64,000 nt of DNA from Methylomicrobium sp. wino1 (GCF_003932755.1 NZ_CP024202.1:3596001-3660000); one strand, 5' to 3'. Shown: positions 38,205-48,920, counted from the stretch's first letter. Notes: generated by a model from the sequence alone, not told the origin. Numbers and translations are program-made.

Positions 38205-39406
38205 TGTCGGCTAGAAATTTTTTAGACAGCATAGAGCCGCATTTTACCAATGGCGGTAAGCTAGAGAAGTACTACGGTCTCTACGAGATGGTCGATACTT
38301 TTTTGTATACGCCCGCCGAGGTGACACGCGGTAAAACTCATGTTCGTGACGGTAACGATTTGAAACGAACGATGACGTTTGTCGTCATTGCAACGTTTTT
38401 TTGTATCCTGATGGCCATGTATAACACCGGCTATCAAGCCAACGTCGCGATGGAAGCGATGGGCCTCGAGAAGGCGGAAGGCTGGCGCAGTCTTCCGATG
38501 ATGATATTCGGATATAGCCCCTACAACCCGTTGTCTTGTTTGGTTCATGGTGCGCTGTACTTTTTACCGATCTACATCGTGACCCTGGCGGTCGGCGGTG
38601 TTTGGGAGGTCTTGTTCGCGACTGTCCGCGGCCATGAGGTCAACGAAGGCTTCTTGGTGTCGTCGATGCTTTATACACTGATCATGCCGCCCGATATGCC
38701 GTTGTGGCAAGTCGCACTGGGCATTTCGTTCGGTATTGTGATCGGTAAGGAAGTTTTCGGCGGGACCGGTAAGAACTTCTTAAATCCTGCATTAACCGGC
38801 CGTGCATTTCTCTACTTTGCCTATCCGGCATCGATTTCCGGCGATTCGGTCTGGATTGCGGTTGACGGTTACACGGCTGCCACGCCTTTAGGTTTAGCCG
38901 CTTCAGGTGGCCTGGATGCTGTACATCAGGCGGGTTACGGCTGGATGCAAACCTTCTTTGGTTTCATGCCGGGTTGTTTGGGTGAAACCTCGACAGTGGC
39001 TATTTTGATTGGCTGTGCTTTTTTACTCTACACCCGTATCGCTTCGTATCGTATTGTGGGCGGCGTGTTCCTCGGCATGCTGATTATGTCGTCGGTATTT
39101 AATTTTATCGGCAGCGACAGCAATCCGATGTTTGCTTTCCCATGGTATTGGCATTTGACCGTCGGCGGTTTCGCTTTCGGTATGGTTTACATGGCTACCG
39201 ATCCGGTGAGTGCAGCGATGACTAATACCGGTCGCTGGATTTTTGGAATGTTAGTGGGTGTTATGACGGTTTTGATCAGAGTAGTGAATCCGGCGTTTCC
39301 CGAAGGAATCATGTTGGCGATTCTGTTCTCGAATATGTTCGCGCCTATCATCGATTACTTTGTCGTTCAGGCAAACATAAGAAGAAGGGTGAACCGTCAT
39401 GCCTAA
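38204..39406 (+). CDS. nqrB: Na+-NQR subunit B
   Basis: Integral membrane subunit, 400 aa with about ten helices, holding covalent FMN and riboflavin and lining the Na+ path. The FMN-attachment region reads DGYTAATPLGLAA. FGGTGKNFLNPALTGRAFLYFAYP and FVIATFF-type helices are typical. ApbE, encoded at the operon end, attaches the FMN. Overlaps nqrA by 1 bp and nqrC by 8 bp, indicating coupled translation. Confidence 0.96.
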
Positions 39407-40235
39407 TCTAAAAGATTGTAAGCACTACGAAAAATTCAAGCTTTACGCGGATAGAATTTTAGCGCAAAGCAATGATAGTCTTGAAAAGACGCTTGCGATT
39501 GCGTTGTGGGTTTGTTTTGTTTGCGCGATATTGGTTTCTATTGCAGCGGTTGCGCTGAGACCAATACAAGCCAATAACAAAGCATTGGACATGAAGAAGA
39601 ATATTCTTGACGTCGCTGGTTTGTTGCAAGAAGGGGGCGATATCAATGCTGCATTCGATCAGCAAATTGAAGCCAAACTAGTCGATTTGGAAACCGGCGA
39701 TTATGTCGAGGGCATCGATGTCGCGACTTACGATCAACGGAAAGCGGCTAAGGATCCTGAACAAAGTATCGCTATTCCGCCGGAAGAAGATATTGCCAGT
39801 ATCAAGGCCAAAGCCAAGATTGCCAAAGTTTATCTAGTCAAGAAAGGCGAAGAAATACAGTCGATCATTCTGCCGATCAGTGGTTATGGTTTATGGTCGA
39901 CGCTGTATGGCTTTTTAGCGCTGGAAGCTGACGGTCAAACCGTGCAAAGCATCAATTTTTACGACCAAGCCGAAACGCCGGGCTTGGGCGGTGAAGTAGT
40001 CAATCCAAATTGGCGAGCTTTATGGCAAGGCAAAAAAGTTTATAACGAAGCCGGTGAGCCGGTCTTGAAATTGGTTAAAGGTACGGTCGATACCAACAAA
40101 CCGGGCTCCGAATACCAAGTAGATGGATTAGCCGGCGCCACTTTAACCAGCGTGGGTGTGTCCAATCTGGTTAAGTATTGGATGAGCAAAGAAGGCTTTG
40201 CTACCTATTTAGATAAAGTCAGAACCGACGGGTAG
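39399..40235 (+). CDS. nqrC: Na+-NQR subunit C
   Basis: 278-aa subunit with one N-terminal membrane helix ([18 protein letters not shown]) and a periplasmic FMN-binding domain. The flavinylation motif [10 protein letters not shown] (residues 243-251) carries the acceptor threonine. [13 protein letters not shown] is the second conserved block. Substrate of the downstream ApbE. Overlaps nqrB by 8 bp. Confidence 0.95.
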   Translation: MPNLKDCKHYEKFKLYADRILAQSNDSLEKTLAIALWVCFVCAILVSIAAVALRPIQANNKALDMKKNILDVAGLLQEGGDINAAFDQQIEAKLVDLETGDYVEGIDVATYDQRKAAKDPEQSIAIPPEEDIASIKAKAKIAKVYLVKKGEEIQSIILPISGYGLWSTLYGFLALEADGQTVQSINFYDQAETPGLGGEVVNPNWRALWQGKKVYNEAGEPVLKLVKGTVDTNKPGSEYQVDGLAGATLTSVGVSNLVKYWMSKEGFATYLDKVRTDG

Positions 40236-40245
40236 GGGGTTAATC

Positions 40246-40926
40246 ATGAGTGCAATATTAACGAGCGAAACTAAAAAGGTCTTAATCAAACCTTTAATTA
40301 ACGAAAACCCGATTACCCTTCAGGTACTGGGTATCTGTTCGGCGCTGGCGGTTACGTCGCAAATGTCGACGTCATTAATCATGGCGATTGCTTTGACGTC
40401 GGTAACGGCCTGTTCAAGCGCATCGATCAGTTTGATCCGGAATCATATTCCGAGCAGCATCCGGATCATCGTGCAAATGACGATCATAGCGTCGTTGGTT
40501 ATCGTCGTCGATCAAATATTGAAGGCGGTTGCTTACGACATCAGTAAGCAATTGTCGGTATTTGTCGGCTTGATCATCACTAACTGCATCGTGATGGGGC
40601 GCGCCGAAGCCTATGCGATGAAAAATCCGCCGTTGGAAAGTTTTATGGACGGCATCGGTAATGGATTGGGCTATAGCTTGATTTTGGTAATCGTCGCCTT
40701 TTTCCGCGAATTGTTCGGTTCCGGCAAACTGCTCGGCATCGAAATATTCGAATTAACCAAAGACGGCGGTTGGTACGATCCGAATGGTTTGATGCTGTTG
40801 CCGCCTAGTGCGTTTTTTATTATCGGAATGATCATTTGGGTGTTTCGTCAAGTCAAGCCCGAGCAACGCGAGCATGTTGAATTTGAAATCATGCCGATTG
40901 CTCACGGTGAAGGAGGGCATCACTAA
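40246..40926 (+). CDS. nqrD: Na+-NQR subunit D
   Basis: Integral membrane subunit, 226 aa, six helices, homologous to RnfE. Contains [38 protein letters not shown] with the conserved Cys, and [13 protein letters not shown]. The NqrD-NqrE pair coordinates an iron centre between inverted-repeat helices. Ten bases after nqrC; overlaps nqrE by one base (TAATG). Confidence 0.95.
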   Translation: MSAILTSETKKVLIKPLINENPITLQVLGICSALAVTSQMSTSLIMAIALTSVTACSSASISLIRNHIPSSIRIIVQMTIIASLVIVVDQILKAVAYDISKQLSVFVGLIITNCIVMGRAEAYAMKNPPLESFMDGIGNGLGYSLILVIVAFFRELFGSGKLLGIEIFELTKDGGWYDPNGLMLLPPSAFFIIGMIIWVFRQVKPEQREHVEFEIMPIAHGEGGHH

Positions 40927-41534
40927 TGGAAGCTTATATCAGTTTGTTCGTTAAAGCGGTTTTCATCGAAAACCTGGCGTTGTCGTTTTTCCTTGGGATG
41001 TGTACATTCCTGGCGGTTTCGAAAAAGATTTCGACTGCTATGGGGCTTGGTGTTGCGGTTATGGTCGTGCAAACGATCACTGTTCCTGCCAACAACATTA
41101 TCTATCACAGCTTGTTGAAAGAAGATGCGTTGTCTTGGTTAGGGATTACCGGCGTCGACTTGAGCTTTTTGTCGTTGTTGAGCTGTATCGGTATGATTGC
41201 GGCATTGGTTCAGATCCTGGAAATGATTTTGGATAAGTTCTTTCCGGCTTTATACAATGCCTTGGGCGTTTTCTTGCCATTAATTACGGTCAACTGTGCG
41301 ATTCTTGGCGGTAGTTTGTTCATGATCGAGCGCGATTACAGTTTGGGCGAAAGTGTCACTTACGGGATCGGTAGCGGTTTCGGCTGGGCATTGGCTATTA
41401 CGGTCATGGCCGGCGTGCGCGAAAAGCTCAAATACAGTGATATACCGGGTGGCCTGCAAGGTCTTGGCATCACTTTTCTTACCGCGGGTCTGATGTCTCT
41501 TGGCTTCATGGCTTTTTCTGGAATCCAACTTTAA
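40926..41534 (+). CDS. nqrE: Na+-NQR subunit E
   Basis: Membrane subunit of 202 aa, six helices, homologous to RnfA. Conserved half-helices include [20 protein letters not shown] and [12 protein letters not shown], each with a Cys that with NqrD holds the intramembrane iron centre. NqrM (end of operon) is required for its maturation. Start overlaps the nqrD stop. Confidence 0.95.
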   Translation: MEAYISLFVKAVFIENLALSFFLGMCTFLAVSKKISTAMGLGVAVMVVQTITVPANNIIYHSLLKEDALSWLGITGVDLSFLSLLSCIGMIAALVQILEMILDKFFPALYNALGVFLPLITVNCAILGGSLFMIERDYSLGESVTYGIGSGFGWALAITVMAGVREKLKYSDIPGGLQGLGITFLTAGLMSLGFMAFSGIQL

Positions 41535-41546
41535 AAAGGTATCGTA

Positions 41547-42767
41547 ATGCTGGAAATTGCATTAGGAATTATTATTTTCACGGTTATCGTGATTGCGCTG
41601 GTCTTTGTGATCATCGGCGCAAAGAGTAAATTGGTAGCTTCGGGAGATGTTGAAGTTCTCATTAATGACGAGAAATTGATTCACGTTCCTGTTGGCTCCA
41701 AGTTATTGACCGCGTTAGCAGACAACAAATTGTTCGTTCCTTCGGCTTGTGGCGGCGGCGGTTCTTGCGCGCAATGCCGAGTGAAAATATTTGAAGGCGG
41801 AGGCGAAATTTTACCGACTGAACGCTCTCATATCACTAAGCGTGAAGCGGCAGAAGGCGAGCGTCTGTCTTGCCAGGTCACAGTTAAGCAAAACATGAAG
41901 ATTGAAGTCGAAGATTCTGTATTCGGCGTCAAAAAATGGGAATGCACGGTCAAGTCCAACCATAACGTCGCGACTTTCATTAAAGAGTTGGTTTTGGAAT
42001 TGCCGAAAGGCGAAGCTATCAACTACCGGGCTGGCGGTTACATTCAGATTGAATGTCCTCCTCATGTCGTAAAATACCAAGATTTCAATGTTGAAGAGCG
42101 TTTCCGCGACGATTGGGATAAGTTCAATCTATGGCGTTATGTTTCCGAAGTCAAAGAACCTGCCTTGAGAGCTTACTCGATGGCGAGTTATCCGGAGGAA
42201 AAGGAAATCATGTTAAATGTCAGGATCGCCTCGCCGCCACCGGGAGCACCTGAAAACGTTCCGCCAGGTATCATGTCGTCTTATATCTTTAATTTGAAAC
42301 CAGGCGATAAATGCATTATTTCAGGTCCTTACGGCGAATTCTTCGCGCAGGAAACCGATAAAGAAATGGTGTTCATCGGGGGGGGGGCCGGTATGGCGCC
42401 GATGCGTTCGCATATCTTCGATCAGTTACGCCGTTTGAAATCGAAACGCAAGATGACCTTTTGGTACGGTGCGCGTAGTAAACGCGAAATGTTCTATGTT
42501 GAAGATTTCGACATGCTGGCGGCCGAGAACGACAACTTCGAATGGCATGTCGCGTTGTCCGATCCTCTTCCTGATGATGACTGGGACGGCTACACCGGCT
42601 TCATTCACAATGTTTTGTATGAGAATTATCTTAAAAACCATCCGGCACCGGAAGATTGTGAATTCTACATGTGCGGGCCTCCAATCATGAACTCATCGGT
42701 TATCAACATGCTGTTGGAAAACGGAGTTGAGCCTGAAAGCATATTCTTGGATGATTTCGGCGGTTGA
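41547..42767 (+). CDS. nqrF: Na+-NQR subunit F (NADH dehydrogenase, FAD and 2Fe-2S)
   Basis: Electron-entry subunit, 406 aa. An N-terminal membrane helix (about residues 4-24) precedes a ferredoxin-like domain with cluster ligands Cys68, Cys74, Cys77 and Cys109. An FAD domain (RAYSMASYP) and an NADH domain ([31 protein letters not shown]) follow. Oxidises NADH and passes electrons through FAD and the 2Fe-2S cluster to the membrane iron centre. A stable hairpin follows the stop codon. Confidence 0.96.
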   Translation: MLEIALGIIIFTVIVIALVFVIIGAKSKLVASGDVEVLINDEKLIHVPVGSKLLTALADNKLFVPSACGGGGSCAQCRVKIFEGGGEILPTERSHITKREAAEGERLSCQVTVKQNMKIEVEDSVFGVKKWECTVKSNHNVATFIKELVLELPKGEAINYRAGGYIQIECPPHVVKYQDFNVEERFRDDWDKFNLWRYVSEVKEPALRAYSMASYPEEKEIMLNVRIASPPPGAPENVPPGIMSSYIFNLKPGDKCIISGPYGEFFAQETDKEMVFIGGGAGMAPMRSHIFDQLRRLKSKRKMTFWYGARSKREMFYVEDFDMLAAENDNFEWHVALSDPLPDDDWDGYTGFIHNVLYENYLKNHPAPEDCEFYMCGPPIMNSSVINMLLENGVEPESIFLDDFGG

Positions 42768-42783
42768 TAATTTAAAAGTGAAC

Positions 42784-42810
42784 ACCTCTCCCGTGTATTT
42801 CGGGAGAGGT
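42784..42810 (+). promoter_or_regulatory. Intercistronic hairpin between nqrF and apbE
   Basis: A perfect 10-bp stem, ACCTCTCCCG (42784-42793) and CGGGAGAGGT (42801-42810), with a 7-base loop. No T-tract follows. The 3' arm contains GGAGAGG, 16 bases before the apbE ATG. It may stabilise the nqrA-F message, attenuate read-through, or modulate apbE translation. Confidence 0.6.
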
Positions 42811-42825
42811 TATAAATGAAGATTT

Positions 42826-43875
42826 ATGAATGTAAAACATAATCAACGAGGATTCGGGGTTTTCCTGGTCCTCGTTTTTTTATTGGTGGGTTGCGATGAT
42901 CAGGGGGCTAATAAACCGGTTTTCTCTTTTGAGATGACTGGTCAAACGATGGGGACCAGTTTCAGCATCAAAGCATCGGTGTTGCCAGATGGAGTCAAAG
43001 CTGACCAGCTTAACATTGACATTGAAGAATTGCTGGAACTCGTTAACGATCAGATGTCGACCTATCGGCCGCAATCAGAATTATCGTTATTTAATAGCAA
43101 CGACTCAGTCGATTGGCAGCCGGTTTCCGAGGCTCTGTACAGCGTTTTGGCCGAAGCTAAACGCATTAGTGATTTGACGGAGGGCGCCTTTGATATTACG
43201 GTCGGTCCTTTAGTCAATTTATGGGGCTTCGGTCCTGATCCTTTATCGTTTCAGGCGCCTTCGAACGAAGCAATACTTCTTGCGATGCAGCGAATTGGTT
43301 ATCGGCATCTGAAGTTAAGAGCCGAGCCCTTATCGATCAAAAAAAATCATCCTGATCTGTATCTTGATTTATCGGCTATCGCGAAGGGTTATGGAGTCGA
43401 TCAAGTCGGTTTGATGTTGGAAAAGCAAGGTATTAAGGATTATTTGGTTGAAATTGGCGGCGAGCTTCGGTTGAGAGGACGCAAACCGGATGGCAATGCT
43501 TGGCGCATTGCAATTGAAAAACCGTCTTCAGAGCAACGAATGATACAGAAAATCGTGTCTATTACCGATATGTCGGTTGCGACTTCCGGAGACTACCGAA
43601 ACTTTTTTGAAGTAGAAGGGGTCAGATTTTCACATACGATCGATCCAAGAACGGGAAAATCTATCAACCATAATCTTGCCTCGGTTACAGTATTGAGCGA
43701 AACCGCGATGGAGGCCGATGCATGGGCAACCGCCTTTATGGTCTTAGGTGCCGAAGACGGTTTGCGATTGGCGGAGCAGCAGCATATTCCTGTTTTATTT
43801 ATTACCCAAACCGAGCAGGGGTTCAGTGAAACATCAACCTCGGCGTTTAGCGATTATTTTAAGGAGGGACAATGA
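42826..43875 (+). CDS. apbE: FAD:protein FMN transferase
   Basis: ApbE covalently attaches FMN to threonines of NqrB and NqrC. 349 aa, periplasmic lipoprotein: signal peptide with lipobox LLVGC at about residue 23. Motifs TMGTSFSIKA, STYRPQSELSLFN, DLSAIAKGYGVDQVG, EIGGELRLRGRKPDG and FSHTIDPRTGKSI are the FAD- and Mg-binding blocks. Its TGA overlaps the nqrM ATG (ATGA). Confidence 0.95.
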   Translation: MNVKHNQRGFGVFLVLVFLLVGCDDQGANKPVFSFEMTGQTMGTSFSIKASVLPDGVKADQLNIDIEELLELVNDQMSTYRPQSELSLFNSNDSVDWQPVSEALYSVLAEAKRISDLTEGAFDITVGPLVNLWGFGPDPLSFQAPSNEAILLAMQRIGYRHLKLRAEPLSIKKNHPDLYLDLSAIAKGYGVDQVGLMLEKQGIKDYLVEIGGELRLRGRKPDGNAWRIAIEKPSSEQRMIQKIVSITDMSVATSGDYRNFFEVEGVRFSHTIDPRTGKSINHNLASVTVLSETAMEADAWATAFMVLGAEDGLRLAEQQHIPVLFITQTEQGFSETSTSAFSDYFKEGQ

Positions 43876-44051
43876 CTTATTTTTTAGTAACTTTTGTATT
43901 TATGCTCATTGTTATTGCGATAATGGCAGTCGGCGTTATTTTTGGAAGAAATACTATCAAGGGCTCGTGCGGCGGAGCTGATAAAGGCGATTGCGTTTGC
44001 ATAAAAAAATGTGATAAAAGAAAAAAAATGGAAGCGGAAGGACATGTTTAA
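43872..44051 (+). CDS. nqrM: Na+-NQR maturation protein NqrM (DUF539)
   Basis: 59-aa protein with one N-terminal membrane helix (residues 3-25) and a Cys cluster at 33, 41, 43 and 47 (GSCGG, GDCVCIKKC), the conserved pattern of NqrM, needed to deliver the iron centre to NqrD/E. Starts at the ATG overlapping the apbE stop, with GGAGGG upstream inside apbE. Completes the nqrABCDEF-apbE-nqrM operon. Confidence 0.93.
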   Translation: MTYFLVTFVFMLIVIAIMAVGVIFGRNTIKGSCGGADKGDCVCIKKCDKRKKMEAEGHV

Positions 44052-44112
44052 TTCTAACGGATGTTTAATGGCCCTTTCGTTGATAATAATAACCATAATC
44101 AGGAGTTAATCC

Positions 44113-44508
44113 ATGCTGGCTAAAATTACTGTTGCCGATTATATGACCAAAAGAAATATGGTCACACTCAAGGAAGATGCCAATGTCGTTGAAGCAATTA
44201 AAAAATTGCTTTCCCATAAAATTACTTGTGCTCCCGTGATAAACGGGCAAGGCAAGTTAGTCGGCATGTTTTCCGAGAAGGACAGCATGAAAGTCGTATT
44301 GGAATCGGCTTATAATCAAGGTTCGGCCGGTAAGGTCTCCGAGTTTATGAGCACGGATATCGTTTCGGTCGACGCGGATGCGAGCATCGTCGATATTGCG
44401 GCCAAGTTCAAGGATTCTTCGATTAGAAGTTTTCCTGTTTTTCGAGATTCCGAACTGGTTGGTGTGGTCAGTCGGACTGATGTACTGAAAGCCTTAGTCA
44501 ATCTTTAG
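44113..44508 (+). CDS. Tandem CBS-domain protein
   Basis: 131-aa protein made of two CBS motifs: residues about 6-60 (TVADYMTKRNMVTLKEDANV) and 75-128 (VSEFMSTDIVSVDADASIVD), ending DVLKALVNL. A pair of CBS domains forms a Bateman module binding adenosyl nucleotides. No effector domain is attached, so the regulated partner is unknown. AGGAG precedes the ATG at proper distance. It follows nqrM by about 60 bp and could be read with the operon. Confidence 0.88.
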   Translation: MLAKITVADYMTKRNMVTLKEDANVVEAIKKLLSHKITCAPVINGQGKLVGMFSEKDSMKVVLESAYNQGSAGKVSEFMSTDIVSVDADASIVDIAAKFKDSSIRSFPVFRDSELVGVVSRTDVLKALVNL

Positions 44509-44511
44509 ATC

Positions 44512-44655
44512 AGCCTTAATAAATGTAGTGTCTATGGTCTAAGTTATTGAATATTGTAAATAAAAAATCATGCTAATTTCGATTCCGCAGTGTCATAATA
44601 TCCATTTCTACCTCTTGTTCAATGCTTTATGTCCGGAAAATGCTAAAGCTGGGTT
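44512..44655. repeat. MITE-like repeat, copy 1
   Basis: About 144 bp sharing AATGTAGTGTCTATGGTCTA-like, AATCATGC, and ATGTCCGGAAAATG blocks with 46211-46396. The ends carry imperfect inverted sequence (CAGCCTTAAT at the left, TAAAGCTGGG at the right). Sits just before the sbcB start. Confidence 0.55.
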
Positions 44656-44676
44656 GATAAGGGTTGTCGATCCATT

Positions 44677-46131
44677 GTGACAGAAAGGACTTTTTATTGG
44701 CATGACTACGAAACGTTCGGAATAGATCCTAGACGCGATAGGCCGGTTCAATTTGCCGGAATTCGTACCGATTACGATTTCAATGTTTTAGGCGATCCGC
44801 TTGTCATTTATTGCAAGCCCGCACTCGATTGCCTTCCTGATCCCTTAGCGTGTTTAATTACAGGTATTACTCCGCAAATTGCCGAAGCAAAAGGTATTTG
44901 CGAGGCTAAGTTTATCGAAGCGATATCTCGTGAAATATCTCAGCCTAATACTTGCACTCTAGGGTATAACAATATTCGTTTCGACGATGAGGTGACGCGC
45001 AATACCTTGTATCGAAACCTTTACGATCCTTATCAACGAGAGTGGCAAAACGGTAATTCGCGTTGGGATTTGATCGATGTAGTCCGAGCCGCTTACGCGC
45101 TTCGTCCCGCCGGTATTGAATGGCCTTTAAACGAGGATGGCCTTGTTACTTTCCGTTTGGAAGAACTAACTAAGGTTAATGGTATTGAGCATGCCATGGC
45201 TCACGACGCGTTGTCGGATGTGTACGCAACGATGGCCATGGCTAAACTGGTTCGCGATGCGCAACCGAAACTTTATAATTTTCTTTTTGATAACAGAGTT
45301 AAATCTGCCGCAAACCATTTGTTGCAATTAGGCAGCTATAAACCGGTCGTTCACATTTCAGGAAAATACGCTGTCAGAAATCATTGTATAGCCGTGGTTC
45401 TGCCGGTTTGTCGGCACCCGGCCAATAACAATGGAGTCGTGGTTTACGATCTTTCTAGTGATCCTGAGGTCTTGCTCAGTTTGTCTGTCGATGAAATCAA
45501 GCAAAGAATTTTTACGGCCACGAAAGATCTTCCGGAAGGAGTCGAACGGATTCCGCTAAAAACCGTGCATGTCAATAAATGCCCTGTTCTGGCGCCGATA
45601 GCAGTCATAAGGCCCAATGACGCAGCTAGGCTTAATATAGATATCGATCGTTGCTATCGGTATATCGATAAAATCCGCAACGATCCAACTGTCTTACAAA
45701 AAATCTCCCAAGTTTTTGAAACAAACTATCCGGAGTCAGACGCCGATCCCGATTTGATGATTTACAGCGGCGGTTTTTTCAGCGAAAGCGACAAAAAAGC
45801 GATGGAGAAATTTCACCAAACCCTTCCTGAAGATTTAGCGAGTTTGCGTTTAAACTTCAGTGACCCGCGTTTGCCGGAAATGTTTTTTCGATTTCGAGCG
45901 CGGAACTATCCTGAAACGTTAAGCGAGGAGGAGTGGGCTTGCTGGTTGAAAGATTGTGTCAAACACCTGACCGGTAACGGTTGCAATCGTATGACTATCA
46001 ATGAATACTTGTCAGCAGTGCAGGAGTTGCAGGCCGATAGCTCAGCGGATCCTGCGATTTTATCGGCATTACGACAATATGCCCAAGACAAAATGAGATG
46101 CTTGTCCATTGTCGATATAGGTTCGGAATAA
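44677..46131 (+). CDS. sbcB: Exodeoxyribonuclease I
   Basis: 3'-to-5' single-strand DNA exonuclease, 484 aa, starting at GTG 44677 (MTERTFYWHDYETFG). The DEDDh active site is visible: HDYETFG (Asp/Glu), LGYNNIRFDDEVTRN (Asp), and HDALSDVYATMAMAKL (His and Asp). The SH3-like and C-terminal helical ExoI domains follow (HVNKCPVLAP; FFRFRARNYPETL). Slightly longer at the C-terminal end of the family range (475 in E. coli). Monocistronic; no good ribosome site beyond a weak GGGTTG. Confidence 0.95.
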   Translation: MTERTFYWHDYETFGIDPRRDRPVQFAGIRTDYDFNVLGDPLVIYCKPALDCLPDPLACLITGITPQIAEAKGICEAKFIEAISREISQPNTCTLGYNNIRFDDEVTRNTLYRNLYDPYQREWQNGNSRWDLIDVVRAAYALRPAGIEWPLNEDGLVTFRLEELTKVNGIEHAMAHDALSDVYATMAMAKLVRDAQPKLYNFLFDNRVKSAANHLLQLGSYKPVVHISGKYAVRNHCIAVVLPVCRHPANNNGVVVYDLSSDPEVLLSLSVDEIKQRIFTATKDLPEGVERIPLKTVHVNKCPVLAPIAVIRPNDAARLNIDIDRCYRYIDKIRNDPTVLQKISQVFETNYPESDADPDLMIYSGGFFSESDKKAMEKFHQTLPEDLASLRLNFSDPRLPEMFFRFRARNYPETLSEEEWACWLKDCVKHLTGNGCNRMTINEYLSAVQELQADSSADPAILSALRQYAQDKMRCLSIVDIGSE

Positions 46132-47333
46132 ATTGCTTAATAGTTCCTTGCTATGAAAGAACGCGATTGTAAGGGTATAGTTAAATACGATGTTAAGATA
46201 ATTAAGGTCACATAGCCCAGCTTTAACGAATGTAGTGCCCATGGCCTAAGGTATTAAATTATATGAGATGAAAAAAAATCATGCCAATTTTTACCCAGTT
46301 TTTCCAAATAAGGCTGGATCAACATTAGTAGTGCCAAATTACTTATTTTTACTTATTATTCAATACCATATGTCCGGAAAATGGTAAGGCTGGACTGGCG
46401 GATGATTTCACGGCCTATATAATTTAGCCGTCATACCGACAATATATGTTGGATGACGGGGTTCCAAACTACTCTCCTCGATCGAAAAAATCGTCAAAAT
46501 GTATCCCTAAGGTGTGGTTTGTGGTTGGCGAAAAGGTCGACAATAGGCTGTTTATAGTCCTGTAAAATTGGTATTTCAGCCATCTTTGACGGCCAGGATC
46601 TGCAATCCTATAATTCATTTATACGCCGATAAACGCGTTATATTCGTTCTATCTTTATCTTCCTTAGTCGTCAAAATATTATTTTTACCATAGATGCTTA
46701 TTTTATCAATCATCTATGGGCGTATTGTTATGTAAGATGCTTAATGCAAGGTATTAAATTGAGCTAGAATAATTACCTAGGATTTCGCGAAAAATAACTT
46801 CCTGGAGTTATGAGCTTAGTCGAGGGTGCCTGGCAGTACGCCGTAAATACGTCCGTGCAGGCTTGACGGCTTTCCCTGCCGTCGACACCTGCCAATCGAG
46901 CAACCGAACCCTCCAAAAATAGGGAAGTTATTTATGATCAAATCCCTATCTATAATCATTGCTAACCAAGTTTCGGTTTCGAGATGCCCGGACATTAAGC
47001 TAAAGCTAAGCCGCCATATGGCTAAAGATTGCCGACATCGGGCTCTAAAGTCGTGCTCGAGTCGGCCGTCCATGGCAGCTGGATTCCGCAATCCCTATCC
47101 GAATGACGGTTTTTCGTTAATTTAATGGTAGTGGCGCTAGGGAAGGAACATAGACCTCCTGCCGACAACATTCCGGGGTCTCTATAAAAGCCGGTGCCGA
47201 TATTTGATGTGTGAAATTCTTATAAAAAATATTTGTAATAATCGAGCGTTTTCTCTTTATATTCATTGCAAACGAGATGTTGGGTCAAGTACATGTTTCA
47301 ATTTTTGGTTGAGCGCTTAAACCTGAGGGATCA
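46132..47333. repeat. Repeat-rich 1.2-kb gap
   Basis: No gene is supported here. It contains MITE-like copy 2 at 46211-46396 (starting CCCAGCTTTAACGAATGTAG, ending ATGGTAAGGCTGG). A degenerate copy of repeat family A lies at 46812-46915 (ACGCCGTAAATACGTCCGTG and the following GGCTTGACGG palindrome). At about 46985-47115 there is sequence related to repeat family B (CTGGATTCCGCAATCCC). The remainder is AT-rich. Confidence 0.6.
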
Positions 47334-48920
47334 GTGAAAAATTCTTTTTTTTTAGTGATCCCCGCCCAACAGGATATTCCTGAAAGATTGAGAATATTCG
47401 AAGAAAAGGCGTTGCAACATTGGCTGGATGAGCTGCCGGTTGCCAATCCGGGTTTATCTACGCGATTAATATACGATTTTTTGAAAGAGTTTAATAGCTT
47501 GACCATGAGTGCTCAGGTTCGTCTCGATGCCCTGGAAATATTAAGTTTTCGTGTATCCAGTGTAGAGGAATATTTGCGCTCCAGATTAATGCAAGAGGGG
47601 TTTCCGAAAGAGCCTGATGAGCACAAAATATTTAATGTATTGATCGCAATAGAAAAAGAGTTTTCGCTCGGCTATTGGATAGTTGTGAAAGAGCTTACTC
47701 GCAGAAGCTTAGGCTGGTTTCAAGGTAAGAGCGCTCCTTTATCTATTCAAAGAGCGATCAGAGGCCTGAGCAACATTGTCGTCAGCCATTATTTAATGAA
47801 TTTAACGGTGCCGGATTGGGTTTGGATCGATATTCATTCGCTGTACCGTTTAAGCGTGAAAATCAAAAAAGATTCGACTAATGTCCCCAAAAGTCATTTA
47901 GAACCTGGGCAGGGGCTCTCTGTCGGCGATTGCTATAGACAAATTTTGTTGCTTTGCCTGGCTGAACCGTCCGGTCTTATGCAAAAAGAGGTATTGCAGG
48001 TATTTAATTTCATTGAACAACACAGTGCCCATTTGGTGATTGGTCATGCTCCTTTCGAGACCCAGCCACATCAATGTATTATTTTGGCAGATGAGGATCA
48101 AGGTCCGCATTTTATATCGAAATCTACTCCGCCCTCGGATACTTCGGTTTTATATTTAGGTTTTAATAAGCTAATAAAGGTACTTCAAAACAAATCCAGG
48201 TTTGTTTCGAAGGAACAAGCGCGTTTTAGTTCATTAATGCTAGTGAAAGACGATGAAGGGGTATTACCAGCTGAATTACTGGAATATCTGATCTCAAGAT
48301 GGACTGGAATCGAGTTTCATGGTGTGTCGGTTTTCGGTGATAGGTTGGAGCGTTATTTTTGTATTGGTTTGGAGGCGTGTTACGATTTGCTTAGCGCAGA
48401 TCCCGCGATCAAATTAGGTGAGGATGAGATGTTAGCCGAGTCGGCTTCGGAAAAATCGTTAGCGTGTCAGTTCAGCAAGACCGGCATGATTTCGATCGGT
48501 AGTTTAATCAGTTTTAGAAAGAAAAATTCCCCGATTTCTAAACGATCACTGGGTGTTGTTAATAAGATTACTTCAGTCAAAGCTGATGGAAAGATTGGTT
48601 TCGAAATCCATTTGCTGGCTAGTCAAGTATTTGCTGTTTCTTATAAGTCATATACAAGGAACGAAACAGACGAGTTGCCTCAAAAGGCATTGATCTATGG
48701 TGTTAAGAGTCAAGAAAGCGAAAAAAGCTTTATCATACTCGAGTCTTTTAATCTTAAGGATGGTGATTTGATTCGCATGACTATGAATAATGAAACATTC
48801 CCGATTATTCTCCGAGATAGAAAAAACATCGGATTGGGTTACTGGCAATTCGAATGTAGAAGAGTTGAGGAGTTAAACGTTCAAAAGGCCGAAACCAAAA
48901 AAGGATATGACTTTATTTGA
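47334..48920 (+). CDS. Uncharacterised 528-aa protein, possible C-terminal PilZ-like domain
   Basis: Cytosolic protein with no signal peptide or membrane helix. Starts at GTG 47334 behind GAGGGA. The N-terminal two thirds is helical, with a block (LDELPVANPGLSTRLIYDFL) that I know from a proteobacterial family sometimes labelled molecular chaperone or c-di-GMP receptor-like. The C-terminal RSLGVVNKITSVKADGKIGF segment resembles the beta-barrel of PilZ-type domains, but the RxxxR/DxSxxG c-di-GMP motif is not seen. Function unknown. The gene stands alone between repeat-rich gaps. Confidence 0.6.
   Translation: MKNSFFLVIPAQQDIPERLRIFEEKALQHWLDELPVANPGLSTRLIYDFLKEFNSLTMSAQVRLDALEILSFRVSSVEEYLRSRLMQEGFPKEPDEHKIFNVLIAIEKEFSLGYWIVVKELTRRSLGWFQGKSAPLSIQRAIRGLSNIVVSHYLMNLTVPDWVWIDIHSLYRLSVKIKKDSTNVPKSHLEPGQGLSVGDCYRQILLLCLAEPSGLMQKEVLQVFNFIEQHSAHLVIGHAPFETQPHQCIILADEDQGPHFISKSTPPSDTSVLYLGFNKLIKVLQNKSRFVSKEQARFSSLMLVKDDEGVLPAELLEYLISRWTGIEFHGVSVFGDRLERYFCIGLEACYDLLSADPAIKLGEDEMLAESASEKSLACQFSKTGMISIGSLISFRKKNSPISKRSLGVVNKITSVKADGKIGFEIHLLASQVFAVSYKSYTRNETDELPQKALIYGVKSQESEKSFIILESFNLKDGDLIRMTMNNETFPIILRDRKNIGLGYWQFECRRVEELNVQKAETKKGYDFI

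Noticed and set aside
42784-42810. Operon-ending terminator after nqrF
   Set aside because: Perfect stem but no T-run, and apbE-nqrM downstream belong functionally to the operon.
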